Under the pieces are notes generated by a model. The model made no database searches and was not told the origin of the DNA. It saw only the letters and a list, made by a program, of their open reading frames with translations. This document shows, piece by piece, positions 1 through 11,450 of a DNA stretch of 64,000 bases. The stretch is from Arthrinium phaeospermum (lineage: Eukaryota > Ascomycota > Sordariomycetes > Amphisphaeriales > Apiosporaceae): contig QYRS01000005.1 in assembly GCA_006503535.1 (NCBI GenBank), forward strand, positions 3,348,001 to 3,412,000, given 5' to 3'. Position 1 is the first letter of the stretch. Each line of letters opens with the position of its first letter. Made by a program: the position numbers and the translations under genes.

Positions 1-2350
1 CTTCAGCGTGCATGAGTAGTGTACTAATGGATGCCACTTCCAGTCCTTCGCAATTCTCTGGGCGACTGGGCAACGGAAACAAAGCGATAAGTACAGGCCT
101 CTCTAACGTAGCGTGCCATTGGCTCAGATCCGACGACGTTATCCATTTGTCGACCCTGTCGTGGCCAAATATAAAAAGCGGCAATCTTTCGAGGTCTTGT
201 CCGAACCTGTTGAAGGGGGTCGTTTTTGAAATCTGCCATCTGCATGTCGGCTTGCAGATGCTCATCAAACGCTGACTTGGAGAGGATGTAAGAGCAACGC
301 TCAACCATGCCAATTGCTCTCCACGCTCGGCAATGGACCACGCCGAGCCATAGACAAGTACTTCCAGTCTTCTGGTCTTTTCATTCAACTTAGCTTCCAT
401 CTGGATATCAGATGTTTCATAGGAGAGGTTACCTGCAGAATAAAGGTCAGATCCCAAGATGTGATCAGGCGATAGCGTAAAACATCTTACTTGGTTCCTG
501 GCCGTCGACGAGTGCAACCCTCAGAATACGTGCCAATTCTGACTTGGGCATCGACCATGTCTGAGAGACGTATTGTGCAATAGTGATAACTTGGATCATT
601 TCGCCGGAGGAAACCAAAACGTGTTTCCTAAGGGCTGCAGCCACTTGGAGCTCAATGGGCCCACAGTATAGTTCCGGTAACCATGGCAGATCAAAGATGG
701 CTCCGAGGGTTTTGGGCGGGGTGTGCCTGCTAAGCTGGCCCGTCTGAAGCTTCTCCGAGATTTCTCGGTGTATGGCCATTTGTGCACTACATGCATGACT
801 GCTTCCATCGAGCCTTGCGCGGCGCTGTATGCTTTCCAAAAGCCAGTTGTAAGCTGGGCTGTCCAACATGAGTTGCCGGTATACATTACACATGCCGGCA
901 TCGGCTTCTGTGATCGGATCGTCCTCCGGCATACCTTCGAAGACCTCTTTCGGATTACCTATGCTGTCTGCCTCGGCCGTCTTCTTGTCCCAGAGTGACA
1001 TTTTATCCATCAAGGACATTGTGCTGGGTTCTTTGTCGTGTTGAGCCTTCAAGTCGACATCAAACCGGGCTTGAAGCTGCCTTGCCACCTGGCTAAGCTC
1101 TTCGTCAGCGAAAAAGGGGATGCATAAACATGTTCAGGGATGGCTTACCTGTGTCGAATGTGAACAAAGTACATGATGTCGCGATGCATCTGGGTAGAAT
1201 TGACCTTTCCGATCTTAATTGCAAAGGCTTTCAAGAGCTCGGGGAGTATGTCAGATACCGAACTCCAACTACCCTTGCTGACGACAGTTCGCAGTCTTGA
1301 GTGTAGGTCTTCGCACAGCATGGAAGCATAGAGACGCCCACTTCGGTCGGAAACGCTGGGCTCACTAGTGTCCATTGGAAGGTGCTCTTTGCAGGCGTCT
1401 ACCAGCGTTTGAGCTCTGCGTGTACTTTCTGGCCGGCGTATGGATGTATAACCCGAATCTGTCTGCGCTCCGTGCTGCTTGGTGATACCTGTGAGATTAT
1501 CTTCCAGCGTCCGAGGGTTACGCTTAGCTGCCCCTCCTGGTGATGCAAGAGTACGGCTGCCGGCGTTTCGCCCCACTGGCTCGGGCAACTCGTGTGCCTT
1601 TTGGTTGATCTTTTCGACCAACGACACGAAATACGCGTCGTTGTATGGTTCCTGGTGAGGATGCGTCTGTGAAGTTGAATTGAAGAGACAGAGGGTTTGC
1701 TTGATGTTCTCAATAACGGAGGTGCAGAAATCAACGTAATCCGTTCTCGTTTCAGACCATTCCTGGGAACAGGTGGTCAATCAACAATAATGTGGGTATC
1801 TGACGAAGAAGAAGAGACTCACTATACCAGCGGAGACAAGGTACCATTCAAGATCCCTCAGGGAGGTTATATTGGAAGACTTTATTGCCTGCTGGGCACT
1901 AATCAGTAGTCCTTTGAAGTTACCGCCTCCATAAGCGGGCAAAAGCGACTTCAGGAAGTGCTTGAGGAGAACACATGTCGCCTTCTGGTTCAGTTCTGGA
2001 GTATGGTCATAGTTTGGACAGACCTGGGCAGCTGGCTGTCGGATCTCAGTGTCCTTGGGATTAAGAGGCTGCTCGACATCAATGACTGAACCGGCATCGG
2101 AAGGTTGGAGAGTCTGTGGACCATTTGCGGCATCTAGGCCTTCATTTGGTGGCGAGGATATAGCAGGTAAGAGAAAAACATGTTCTCCCTCTAAAGAGTC
2201 GGCCAGTCCCGTGGTGTGCCTTTTAGGGAGGGTGTCCGGGAATGGGGAGGTGGAGTCTTTTGGGAGAGCTCTAAGGCCATCCATGTTGGTTCGGTAAGAG
2301 CTATGGGGTGTGCTGCTACTATCCTCTGGGTTTGGCATTCCGAAACTCAA
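1..2350 (-). CDS. Unknown large fungal protein, 3' part cut off by window edge
   Basis: Four exons are supported on the minus strand, with the start at 2350. Approximate introns are 1833-1769 (GTGAGT donor), 1150-1092, 491-437, and the last exon runs off position 1. The first exon is rich in Ser, Pro and Thr and looks disordered. Later exons are helical and charged. The last visible exon contains the segment GSAWSIAERGEQLAWL, followed by a conserved-looking stretch ending near FGHDRVDKWI. That arrangement resembles a region often seen in large uncharacterised fungal proteins of the STAND/ankyrin type (inference from general style, not a domain assignment). No catalytic motif is visible. At least 590 residues are present. 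I do not recognise the family and assign no function. The exon chain is moderately certain; the product is not. Confidence 0.55.
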
Positions 2351-2915
2351 GATTCACTGATTTGAAAGGTTCTGTCGAGAGTAATACTTTGTCGGGAAGT
2401 TGACTTGTGAGTGACATTGGCGGCAGTTAAGAGAGACCCGAGGAGCTCAAGTCTCCTCCTTGCCATGAGCACAATGGTGCTTTACTCCCTGATTGGTCTT
2501 ACAGTGCGGCAGGAAGCACCGATGCTTTCTTTTAATTGGCTTTTGTGCACCCCTACAAGGTCTCGGCTCTTGGCAACGGCCATGCTCACTGCCAGCTGCC
2601 CCGATCGTCTGCGCGAGACGAAGATTCACAAGCACAGGAATATATTTTCTCTATGCATGTACATGCATGTGCCCTTGACCACACAAATTAAATGCATCCA
2701 TTACTCCATGAAAGTTATGTCTCATTTAGAAAACGATTCCTGATGCAACTATTGGCAGAACCAGGTATGTCAATAACATTCCCCACAAAAGGTATCATCC
2801 AGTTACCAAACGCCAGAACCAGAAATCCGTTTGAATCATTTCCCCTGTAGCACCATTTCCCCCATGAAAAAGAGACTTTATACATCGATGCCGATTTGCA
2901 CACCTAGTATTGCCC
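2351..2915. other. Intergenic, 565 nt
   Basis: This lies between the 5' end of the unknown gene on the left and the 3' end of the LURP-one-related gene, so it should hold the promoter of the former and the terminator of the latter. Short open frames occur on both strands but none has coding character. I see no RNA gene or repeat. Confidence 0.5.
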
Positions 2916-3578
2916 TTAATTCTCGTTCCTACGCTCGTCGAGGCAGATGCACATGGCGACGATAAGGGACATGTCGACGTTGGGCGCGACCGTGACGTGG
3001 TACGTCTGCTGGCCGCCCAGTATCTCGCGCGCGTTGAAGAACTGCCGGTCGATGACGGCCACCACCTGGCCCGAGGCCTGGTCCGTGATGTTGGCTTTCC
3101 GGTCGAAGAAGTCGCCCTTCATGTACAGGCTCTCGCCACGGCCGCCTTCACCCGTGAAGGTGGCTACAGATTTGGAGGATCCGACTATTTGGAGAGAACG
3201 AGTCAGCTAAATCGTGCACGTGATGATGAAAACCAGAAATGAGAAAACAGAAGACTTACAGCTCCATTTGCCCTCGACCTGCAATATCTCCCGCCCGCTG
3301 GGGTCCTCGGCGTAGAACGTGGCGAGCAGCCGCATCAGCCGCTTCCGGATGGTGAAGAGGGTGTTGCCGGTCGTGTCCATGAGCTCTTTCCGGCCCGAGA
3401 GAGAGAAGGCGTTGCCCTGGACCCGGAAGACCGGACGGCCGTCTATCGTCTTGATGTCGAAGCTGTCGCCCGATAGCGACATGATCTTCTCCTTCAGCAC
3501 CAGGGTTTCGGGATGCGGCGCGTGGTATGGCTTGAAGATGCCGAGAGGCCGGGGAAACGGGGCTACATGATGGGCCAT
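2916..3578 (-). CDS. LURP-one-related (tubby C-terminal-like) protein
   Basis: There are two exons, 3578-3260 and 3184-2916, with a GTAAGT donor and a TAG acceptor. They give 195 residues with no frame problem. The protein follows the LOR/DUF567 pattern. A short N-terminal region is followed by repeated beta strands of the type LVLKEKIMSLSGDSFDIKT, then GRPVFRVQGNAFSLSGRKEL, TGNTLFTIRKRL, and finally DRQFFNAREILGGQQTYHV with a hydrophobic C-terminal helix (VDMSLIVAMCICLDE). In this fold a 12-stranded beta barrel wraps a central helix. The molecular function in fungi is unknown; plant members are linked to defence responses. The length matches the family (about 190-220 residues). It is divergent from the methyltransferase to its right across 1.2 kb. 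Family assignment is confident; role is not. Confidence 0.85.
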
Positions 3579-4809
3579 GATGTGTGAGTTATGTGTGTAA
3601 GTAAGTATGAGTAATGTGTGGATAAGGAGATTGGTCCTTGGGTTTCGAATTGCGCGATTGCGATTCTTTTAAATGATTCAGGTATGGAATTGGGACAACG
3701 AAGCGAAAAGCAAACATCAATCTCACGTTAGGGCTTACTGTTATATATACATCTTCATTCCGTATCGGAGTCTTACTCAATTTTGCCCAAACCCATCTTC
3801 AGCTCAGTAACAACGGTCGCCCATGCAAGTAAGAGCTGACAGCGCCGGCAAGCTTTGTGGGGTGAGCTAGCGTGCGCTAAGTGGCCGACAGCTAGGCTAA
3901 TTGCTGCTGCGGCCGGCGGCGTAGGCGGCACGGGTTGGCTGTGTGCTGTGCATTGCCCACTGTAGCCACCAACAAGTGGCTATGACGCCACTTATCGGTT
4001 GGGCCATCCACGAGACTATTGGCAAAAGTCCGACAGAAGGATATGGATCTGCCAATTACTTTTGCTGTGCCGCTCGCATTCTGCTCGGATGGCTTCATGG
4101 CCACATTAGGTATTTGATGGGTTTTAGTTGCACCTCCTCAACATTGATCCATCGCCTTGGGATTGAGGGTCAGAGAAACGTATCCGACCATGGTCGCGAC
4201 GTGCAGACACGGTTCGCAAAAAAAGGGACAACGAAAACAATCAAATATTCCACTGTCTCCGTGATCATGACTCCCTACTTGCACTTGAGCGGCCAGTCTC
4301 ACAATTTCCGATAACACCGCGGTCCATGTTCGAGTTGTCGCAAGGCGTTAACGTGTCTCATTTACATTAACTGCGCGTCACCGGCGAATGGGGCATGTAG
4401 TGAGGTCGCAAAATGCTGCTTACTTACAGAACCTTGAGATCCAAACCAACCACCATGGTACACGCTGTTTAGCATTTGGCATCATATAATGCCGATCTAC
4501 TGTAGATGCGATTAAGTACGAATCAATTCAACTCTTCGATCCGCGCGATATCTACTCTTGTCTTCATTTTCTGATTTCAAAGTCTTTCCTGTTGGCAAAA
4601 CATACCTTCTCCGTGTTCCCATCCCAAGGACTTGGTAACCAATCAAGACAAGTCTGGACCTCGTCCCCTTGGAAGAATGGCATGCAGGATGCAAGTGACA
4701 TGAGCCGAGGAGACGCACGACGGAAACAGACCAACCCCTCACTTGCAAATCCCCCGACTGTCGTGCAAGGGAGAGTGAAAGCATCACCAACGACCAGCCC
4801 TGATCCACA
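3579..4809. other. Divergent intergenic region, 1.2 kb
   Basis: This separates the divergently transcribed LURP-one-related gene and methyltransferase gene and must contain both promoters. Open frames around 3943-4314 and 4512-4938 have no family character. No TATA box, repeat or RNA gene was clear enough to call. Confidence 0.5.
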
Positions 4810-6160
4810 ATGACAGGCTACACCAACCCAGACCCGCTCTCGGTCGAGGAGAACGGCCGGACGTACTCGGGCTACCGCGAGGGCAAGTACCTCCTCCCCG
4901 ACGACGGCCCCGAGCAGGACCGGCTCGACCTGGAGCACAAGATCTGGTGCCTGCTCCTGGACAACGCGCTTTACCTGGCGCCCTTCAAAGAGAAGGAGAA
5001 GAAGGAGGCCAAAAAGAAGACGACGACCAAGTCTTCCATGTCCTGGATATCGGCACGGGGACCGGTGTCTGGGCCGCCGAGCTCGCGCGCGAGAACCCGG
5101 ACGTGCGGGTCGTCGGGACGGACCTCAGCCTGATCCAGCCGCCGCCGGACAAGCTCCCGCCCAACTGCCGCTTCGTGCGCGAGGACAGCGAGGCGGACGA
5201 CTGGGTGCATGAAGTGGAGTTCGACTACATCCATACGCGAGCCATGTAAGAATGATGCCCTCATTTATCAGCATTCTTTTTACCGTTCCAGCAACCATCT
5301 CTGCCTGCATCTGTGTTCTGCATGGTCTTGGTATTAACGTGATATCTGCGATAGGCTCGGCTCGTTTTTCGACCACAAGGCCATGTTCAAGAAGATCTAC
5401 GACAACCTGCGTCCCGGCGGCTGGTGCGAGGCGCAGGACTGGTCCTACGATTTGGTCGCCGCCGACGCGGCCACCGAGGCGATGCTGCCCGACTCCTCCG
5501 TCATCAAGTGGCAGGACCTGATGGACGAGGGCATCAAAATGGCCGGTCGCGATCTCCGTGTTGCGAAGCATTATGAACATTGGTGAGAATAATCCCTCCA
5601 GAACCCGGCACACTGCCATGTTTGCCATTTCCACGGGCCAGAAAGGGGAGACCAAAGTGCCCCCCGACATCGTTATCGCATCATTCCTTTTAGAAGAAGA
5701 ACTCGGAGAAGAGCGGCTTTCGCTGACTTCAACGCCTATCAGGATGAACGAGATCGGGTTCGTCGACGTGACGCAAAAGTAAGTCACCAAACCCTTGCTT
5801 GCCCTTGGCATCACGCGAGTGGTTCGTACAGCTACCACATCATTTTAACTGACACCATGGCGCCTCGTCGCCCCCAGACTGATCCTCTGCCCCATCAACC
5901 CGTGGCCTCTCGACCCCAAGGACAAGGAGATTGCCCGCTACTTCATCGAGGATACCATCGAGGCCCTCGAGGGCATGAGCATGAAGATCCTGCAGCTCAA
6001 GGGCATGACGCCCGAGGAGATCCGGGCGCTGACGGACAAGGTGAAGCAGGACCTCACTAACCGGGATCTGCACGCCTACACGCCGGTGTACGTGGTCTAC
6101 GGGCGCAGGCCGTTGGATGGCGAGACTGATCAGACGGGCTCATATCCTTCACCGTCCTAG
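4810..6160 (+). CDS. LaeA/UMTA-like SAM-dependent methyltransferase, with one frameshift
   Basis: There are four exons: 4810-5245, 5355-5582, 5743-5778 and 5878-6160. The N-terminus has the typical fungal start with a GRTYSGYREGKYLLPDD-type stretch and LDLEHKIWCLLLDNALYLAP. It is followed by SAM motif I (VLDIGTGTGVWAAELA), an acidic post-I loop (VVGTDLSLIQPP), DYIHTRAMLGSF, and motif III-like LRPGGWCEAQDW. The C-terminus ends with NPWPLDPKDKEI. These mark class I methyltransferases related to LaeA and secondary-metabolite methyltransferases; the substrate is unknown. The frame changes between about 4984 and 5031, just before motif I, with no GT to serve as an intron donor. One missing base restores 327 residues. 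Because other genes nearby show the same fault, an assembly error is more likely than decay. Confidence 0.8.
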
Positions 6161-6377
6161 CTCCAGTGGACTGAAGAGGGAGATTGACAATGGACATTCT
6201 TTTCTCGACACGCGCAGCCTAGTTGTTCTCGTTCACTACACATTCCTTCTGTTTCTTAATAGTGAGCTTAGTTTTTATCATGCTACTCATAGCCTATTTG
6301 CATTCGTTATATGAGACTAGAACTATCACTCATACCTACAATTCCCCCATCGAAAGACGAACGGGTATCAAGCCCTC

Positions 6378-8821
6378 CTAGACCTTGATGCTCCCCGTCA
6401 ACCGCACATCCCGACTGCTCGCCCCCACGTAGACCCCGTATTCCCCCTCCTGCACGACCCAAGCCTGTTTCGTCACATCCCAGATGCTCAAGTCGCGGCG
6501 CGTGAGCTCAAAGGTGACGACCCCGTCCTCTCCCGGCTGCAGGGGCACCTTCTCGAACCCCCGCAGCTGCCGGGGCGGGCTGTTGGGGACCCCGAGGTAA
6601 AGCTGCGCCGCCTCCGCACCCTCAGTCTCACCGGCGTTGGCAACGGTGGCCTGGACGGTGGCCACGACATCCCAGAGGCCGTCGAGGTACGTAGACGAGC
6701 CCGCACGCAGCAGTTTCTCGTCGGGCTTGACGACGAGGTCCGAATACTCGAACTCCGTGTAGCTCAGCCCGAACCCGAACTCGAACCGGGGCGCGATGTA
6801 CGCCTGATCGAAGTGGCGGTAATCCACATACACCCCCTCGGCGAAGTCGCACTGCAAATCCCGATCCCCCGCCTCGGGCCGGCACGGCGCGTACGCGGCG
6901 CCGTAGTCGCTCTCGTTGCGCGCCAGCGTGTACGGCAGCTTCCCCGAGAAGTAGGCCTCCCCGTACAACAGCTGCACGAGCGCGAGCCCGCTGTCCTGGC
7001 CCGGCAGGTGGGCGATGACGGCGGCCGTGACGTTGGGGTGCTCGATCCACTGGTCGACGAGCCGGACGCCCGCGGCGTGGACGACGACGACGGTGTTGGC
7101 GCAGCGGGCGGCCACGTGTAGGACCAGGCCGTCGCTGAAGTCGTCGTGCAGGCCGTCGCGGTCCCAGCCCTCGGTCGCGATGGCGTTGATGAAGACGAGG
7201 CAGGCGTCCGAGGCCGGGTTCACGTCGGGGGACCCCGACTCGAGGTCCCAGTTGACCCAGGTGCCGTCCAGATGGGCGCGGTATTGGATGGCGGCTAGGG
7301 GATCTAGTATGTAGGCAGGGCCATTGGCACCGGCTCGGCCGCCCGTGACGATAGTGCCCCCTCGGGCCGCTTGGTCAAAGTGCTGCTCGGTGCCGAGCAC
7401 GGCCTGCGCCATCTCGGGCGAGGAGGTGTAGCCGAGGTTGAAGAGGGTATCCGTGTTCTTAGTCTTGGGGACGGTCGCGTCGTACCCGAAGACGGACAGC
7501 ATGGCGGGGTTCTCCTTGAACGGCAGCGCCTTCTTCTCGTTCTTGAGCAGTACGTGGCCGGCCACCGCGCCCTCGAGGATAATGGGCCGCGACTGCGGGT
7601 CCCGCGCGTCGACCTGCTCGTGGGGGAGGCTCAGGTTCTGCATGCCGAAGCCGGGCGTGGGGAAGTTGTCGCCGTCCTGGTGGACCAGGTACCAGGCCGC
7701 CACGATGCGGGTGGCCATGTCGGTGACGCGTTCCTCGGGCACCGTCCCGTTGCCCACCGCCTCGGTCAGGTTCTTACCGAAGGAGCCGCCGCCCGGCATG
7801 ACCATGTCCAGCCCGTTGTTGGCGGAGCCGAGGTAGTGCTGGGCGGACCAGTCGAGCAGGACGAAGCCGTCGAAGCCGAGCTCGGTCTTGAGGATGCCGT
7901 TGAGCAGCTTGCTGTTGTCGCACGAGTACGTGTTGTTGACGCGCTGGTACGAGCACATGATGGAGGCGGCGCCGGCCCGGACGCCGTCCATGAAGGGCCA
8001 CAGGTAGAACTCGTGCAGCGTCTTGTCGTCGATGTTGGCGCTGACGGCCTCGGCTCCGAAGTAGGGCCGCCGGTTGGTCTCTTGCTCGTTGCCGATCAGG
8101 TGCTTGAGGTTGGCGATGACGCCGGCTTCTTGATGGCCCACGATGGTCTCGGCGTTCAGCTGGCCGGACAGATAAGGGTCTACCGAGAACCCTTCCCAAT
8201 TGCGACCACCCAGGGGCGATCGACCCAGGGGACCAGCATTGGGCCCGAGAAGTACGTTCACTATGGCAAGATGTCAGCCCCAACTCTCCGTAAAGGTTGG
8301 TGAGTTAGATGTGTGCATACCTCCTTTCGCCTTGAACTCCTTGCCCATGTAGAGGGCTCTCTGGTGCGTCAGGTTCTTGTCCCAGCTAGCTCCGGCGTGG
8401 ATGGCCGAGGGGAACGAGCTGACGAAGTCGGTCGCGCGCACGCCATTGCCAGCGTCGTGAAGACACATGCCCGGCCACCCGAGTCGAGGCACGGTGCCGG
8501 TGTTGCCGGCGCAGACATTGTCCGTCACGGCGAAACCGCGCGTGATGTTGACCTTTTCCTCCAGGGTCATGGAGCCCACCAACTCGCGGGCCTGCTCATA
8601 GGCGCCCGCCCATTGTCCAGAACCTTTCCCAGACGCTGTACGGCGTTGGTTAGCAATACTGTTTGCAGACGACACGAATTGGGGTGAAGACGGATTAGGA
8701 GCTGCAACTCACGGGAGGGATGCACTAGTGAGGATTGTGCATTGCTAGCAGCTGTCGCCTGGCTGCAGAGGACAGCCACCGCGGCCGCCCCAACGAGGTT
8801 GTTACCAGGAAGAAACCACAT
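6378..8821 (-). CDS. Secreted GH3 beta-glucosidase
   Basis: There are three exons, 8821-8713, 8635-8321 and 8260-6378, phase-consistent and coding for 768 residues. An N-terminal signal peptide (hydrophobic GAAAVAVLCSQATA) is followed by the GH3 N-terminal barrel. Visible landmarks are SMTLEEKVN, FPSAIHAGASWDK, VLLGPNAGPLGRSPLGGRNWE, KHLIGNEQETNR and MCSYQRVNNTYSCDNSKLLNG. The catalytic nucleophile region reads GFVLLDWSAQH, Asp at about residue 278, where many relatives have SDW. The C-terminal (alpha/beta)6 domain and a terminal Fn3-like domain (NAGETEGAEAAQLYLG, then LRGFEKVPLQPGE) are present. The enzyme should release glucose from cellobiose and short beta-glucans outside the cell, partnering the GH5 endoglucanase 2.6 kb away. 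No frameshift. Confidence 0.95.
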
Positions 8822-8943
8822 TGTCCGATTGTGTGAGCTTGATTGGCCCGGCGAACATCACTCTTCTCCAAAAAAGAAAAGCGAAGAGAGGGTTGTAGTG
8901 TGGACGCCCAAAAGCCTCAAAGCTGCTGTGCAACCACCTCTGG

Positions 8944-8950
8944 TATTTAT
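8944..8950 (-). promoter_or_regulatory. TATA-like box of the GH3 gene
   Basis: The motif ATAAATA on the minus strand lies about 125 nt upstream of the beta-glucosidase start codon. Position and sequence fit a core promoter element; there is no direct evidence of use. Confidence 0.45.
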
Positions 8951-9790
8951 GCCTCTCCGGTTCCTGCAGACCTGCACGCTGCAGATGATGCTGACGTGCG
9001 TGGGGTGAGAGTGAGGGGATTCGATCCGGCTGCTGCTCTCGGATGTCAAGCAGTAAGTATTACATGCAAACTAGAACAAATCGAACAATCGAACAACTGA
9101 AGAAGCCGGGGAAAGCAGGTAAAAGTTTACCGCCTGCGAGGACCCAATGCGTCCAAGGATCGAATGGGATCGTCTTCCGGGGGACGGCCTGGCCCTAAGG
9201 GGAATTGCTCGTCCCAACAAGCCTGCCTGGAAATTCTGATTCTAGGCGATGCGCGCTGCGCGGGGGGCGCGGACGACGCTTCCGGCACCCGTCAATCTCC
9301 ATCAAAAACTCGGTCGGGGCCTCTCTGCGGCAGGCACTCTATCAACTAATTCCTCGCCTAACAACATGGCCAAACACTGCCAAACAGCCACGGAAACGTG
9401 TTTGTATCCTGGTGGTTATACGTGTTTACCATCTCAACATTCTTTTAACTGATGAGTCAATTGGCTACCCATATCTGTCTTCGACTAGGTAGACTCTTCT
9501 CTTGACATATACCTGCCCAGGCTCGCGACTAATGCCGGGCATGCGCCGTCGGTGTACATACAGTAGCCTACTTGGCAGTCGGTCACAAGGTCACAAAACA
9601 AAGCGGGCAACCCACGTCACACACGGAACTGCCGGCTTTGACCGAATAAGCACACTCCAGGTAACAGCATCATCATGTACATGTATGTAAGCACATTCCC
9701 TTCGGAACCACTCTTTCGTCATGGTTTTAGCGAAGATTAGCCATTCGTATCAAGTAGGTATGAGTCTCTTCTTCCTGTCCCTCCTCGCTC
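8951..9790. other. Intergenic, 0.8 kb
   Basis: This is upstream of the GH3 gene and downstream of the ketopantoate-reductase-like gene. Short open frames on the plus strand have no family features. A GATTCGATCC stretch near 9015 resembles a tRNA B box but lacks a partner A box and cloverleaf. Confidence 0.45.
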
Positions 9791-10920
9791 CTACTTGTAC
9801 GGATTATCCTCCTCGAACGTAGGTTCCCACAAGCCCCTCGCCTCCCGGACCTGCAGCTGCAGCCCCTTGAGCAGGCCGTACATGGTGCGCAGCGTCGGCA
9901 TGGCGACCCCGCGCGCCTCGCCCTCGCGCAGGGGCTCGCCCACAATGTTCTCGACCTCCATGAAGTTGCCCTTCTCGACGTCCTGGCACATGCTCGGCTT
10001 GAAGGCCATGTCGGTCGGGTCCACCCGGATCACCTTGTCGGGCAGGTTTGCGGGGAACGCGTAGCCCGCGGCGGCGGCGGCGGCGAGGATCTCCTGCATG
10101 ATGGGCCGGATCAGGTCGTCGATGACGTGCCGGCTCGCCCGCATCCGCGCCGTGTCCATGCGCAGCACCGCCGCCACCGAGTTGAAGCTGGCGTTGTACA
10201 CGAGCTTGCGCCACCGCGCCAGCTGCGCGTCGGGCTCGTACCGGATGTCGAGCTTGCCGCACGCGTTGTATTTGTCGATGTAACGACGCGCCGCGGTCTC
10301 GGCCACGTCGGACGACACGTCGGGGCTGAAGAAGGGACTTATGTACTGGGCGTCCACATCGTCGTGCAGGATTTCACCGTGCGCCGTCTCGGTGGCCGCG
10401 ATCAGCGAGATGCTGCTGAGGACCGGATTGCCGGGGAAGCGCGCCAGCAGCGGTTTCTCGATGTTAAGGCCGTTTTGGGACAACACGATGACCGTTTCCT
10501 GCGGGGTCATGGCCGGGGCGATGAGGTCGGCCACCGTTGGGGGGACGTCAGGGATGTTCTTGGTAGTCACCAGGATGTAGTCGAACGGCCTGAGCTTCTC
10601 CTGAGCGACATCCGGTATGGTTTTTCGAACTGCATCAGTGGTTAGCATAAATGCATGCATGAGTTGGAAGAACATGATCGATCTGCAACCATGATCTCTT
10701 TCCTGGCTCAAAAGGACTTACTGTGCGTCGGGCGCCATCCCTTGATATCGTGGCCGTGTTCGATTGAGTCGATTTTGAATCCCCTTTCCGCTACGGCGTC
10801 GTAATTGGAGCGTAGAACGGCTGTCACCTCGGCCTTCCCCCCAATCTCCAGGGCATAGGCCGCCATGGCACCAACCCCACCAACGCCGACAATCAGTACT
10901 CGCGCTTTTCCCTCTGCCAT
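9791..10920 (-). CDS. Ketopantoate reductase-like (ApbA/PanE family) oxidoreductase
   Basis: There are two exons, 10920-10722 and 10629-9791, giving 345 residues. The N-terminal Rossmann fold begins RVLIVGVGGVGAMAAYALE (GxGxxG type), binding NADPH. The sequence then shows FDYILVTTKN, VIVLSQNGLNIEKPL and the helical C-terminal domain with the ApbA_C signature: a Lys in RWRKLVYNASFNSVAAVLR, followed by a helix and KPSMCQDVEKGNFMEVENIVGEPLREGE. In the classical enzyme this reduces 2-dehydropantoate to pantoate in pantothenate synthesis. Fungi carry several paralogues of unknown substrate, some in secondary-metabolite clusters. The length fits. I place it in the family with confidence but not as the housekeeping enzyme. 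Confidence 0.9.
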
Positions 10921-11450
10921 GTTGGGGTATCAAACGTAGATATAATCAATAGGGGAATAGGAAATGGTGACAGGTATAATGGTTTATCTCAAATGTATCG
11001 AATTTCCTCCAATTGTCTTTAAGATTGTCTGATTTTTCCTTCTTTTTCCGTTCCAGCTTTAAGACGAAACTGCACTGAGGTTGAACGTCAGTTGCACCTT
11101 CCACCAAGGTTCGGCTTACAGCGGGTGATAAGCGCCAAAGCATCGGAGCGCTGTCGGATGCTGCCCCAAATCAGTGGGGAGCTTGGGGAACCCCCAACTT
11201 CAACACGACTTCAGTCATCATACATCTTCACACCTACTACTTATCATTTCGTCGTAGTTATCAATCACACGCCGACGAGCCACACAGTGCGTACGAAGTA
11301 TTCTTGGCCTACATGTAGATCTATTTGCTCAGAATGCTATCGGATGTGACCGAGACCCCTTCTCGCATCGGCACTAGCCTCCGACAACGGCATGCCCCAG
11401 TGCCCAGTATGAGACACTCCCAAGGCCTACCCAGAAGACTCAACCACAAC
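10921..11450. other. Intergenic, 530 nt
   Basis: This holds the promoter of the ketopantoate-reductase-like gene and the 3' flank of the GH5 gene. Nothing else was recognised. Confidence 0.45.

Noticed and set aside
7371..8303. 310-codon open frame on the plus strand inside the GH3 gene
   Set aside because: It is antisense to a conserved GH3 exon and its Val/Glu/Arg/Gly-rich residues are what GC-rich third positions give on the opposite strand.
9010..9030. tRNA B-box-like GATTCGATCC
   Set aside because: No A box at the right distance and no cloverleaf.
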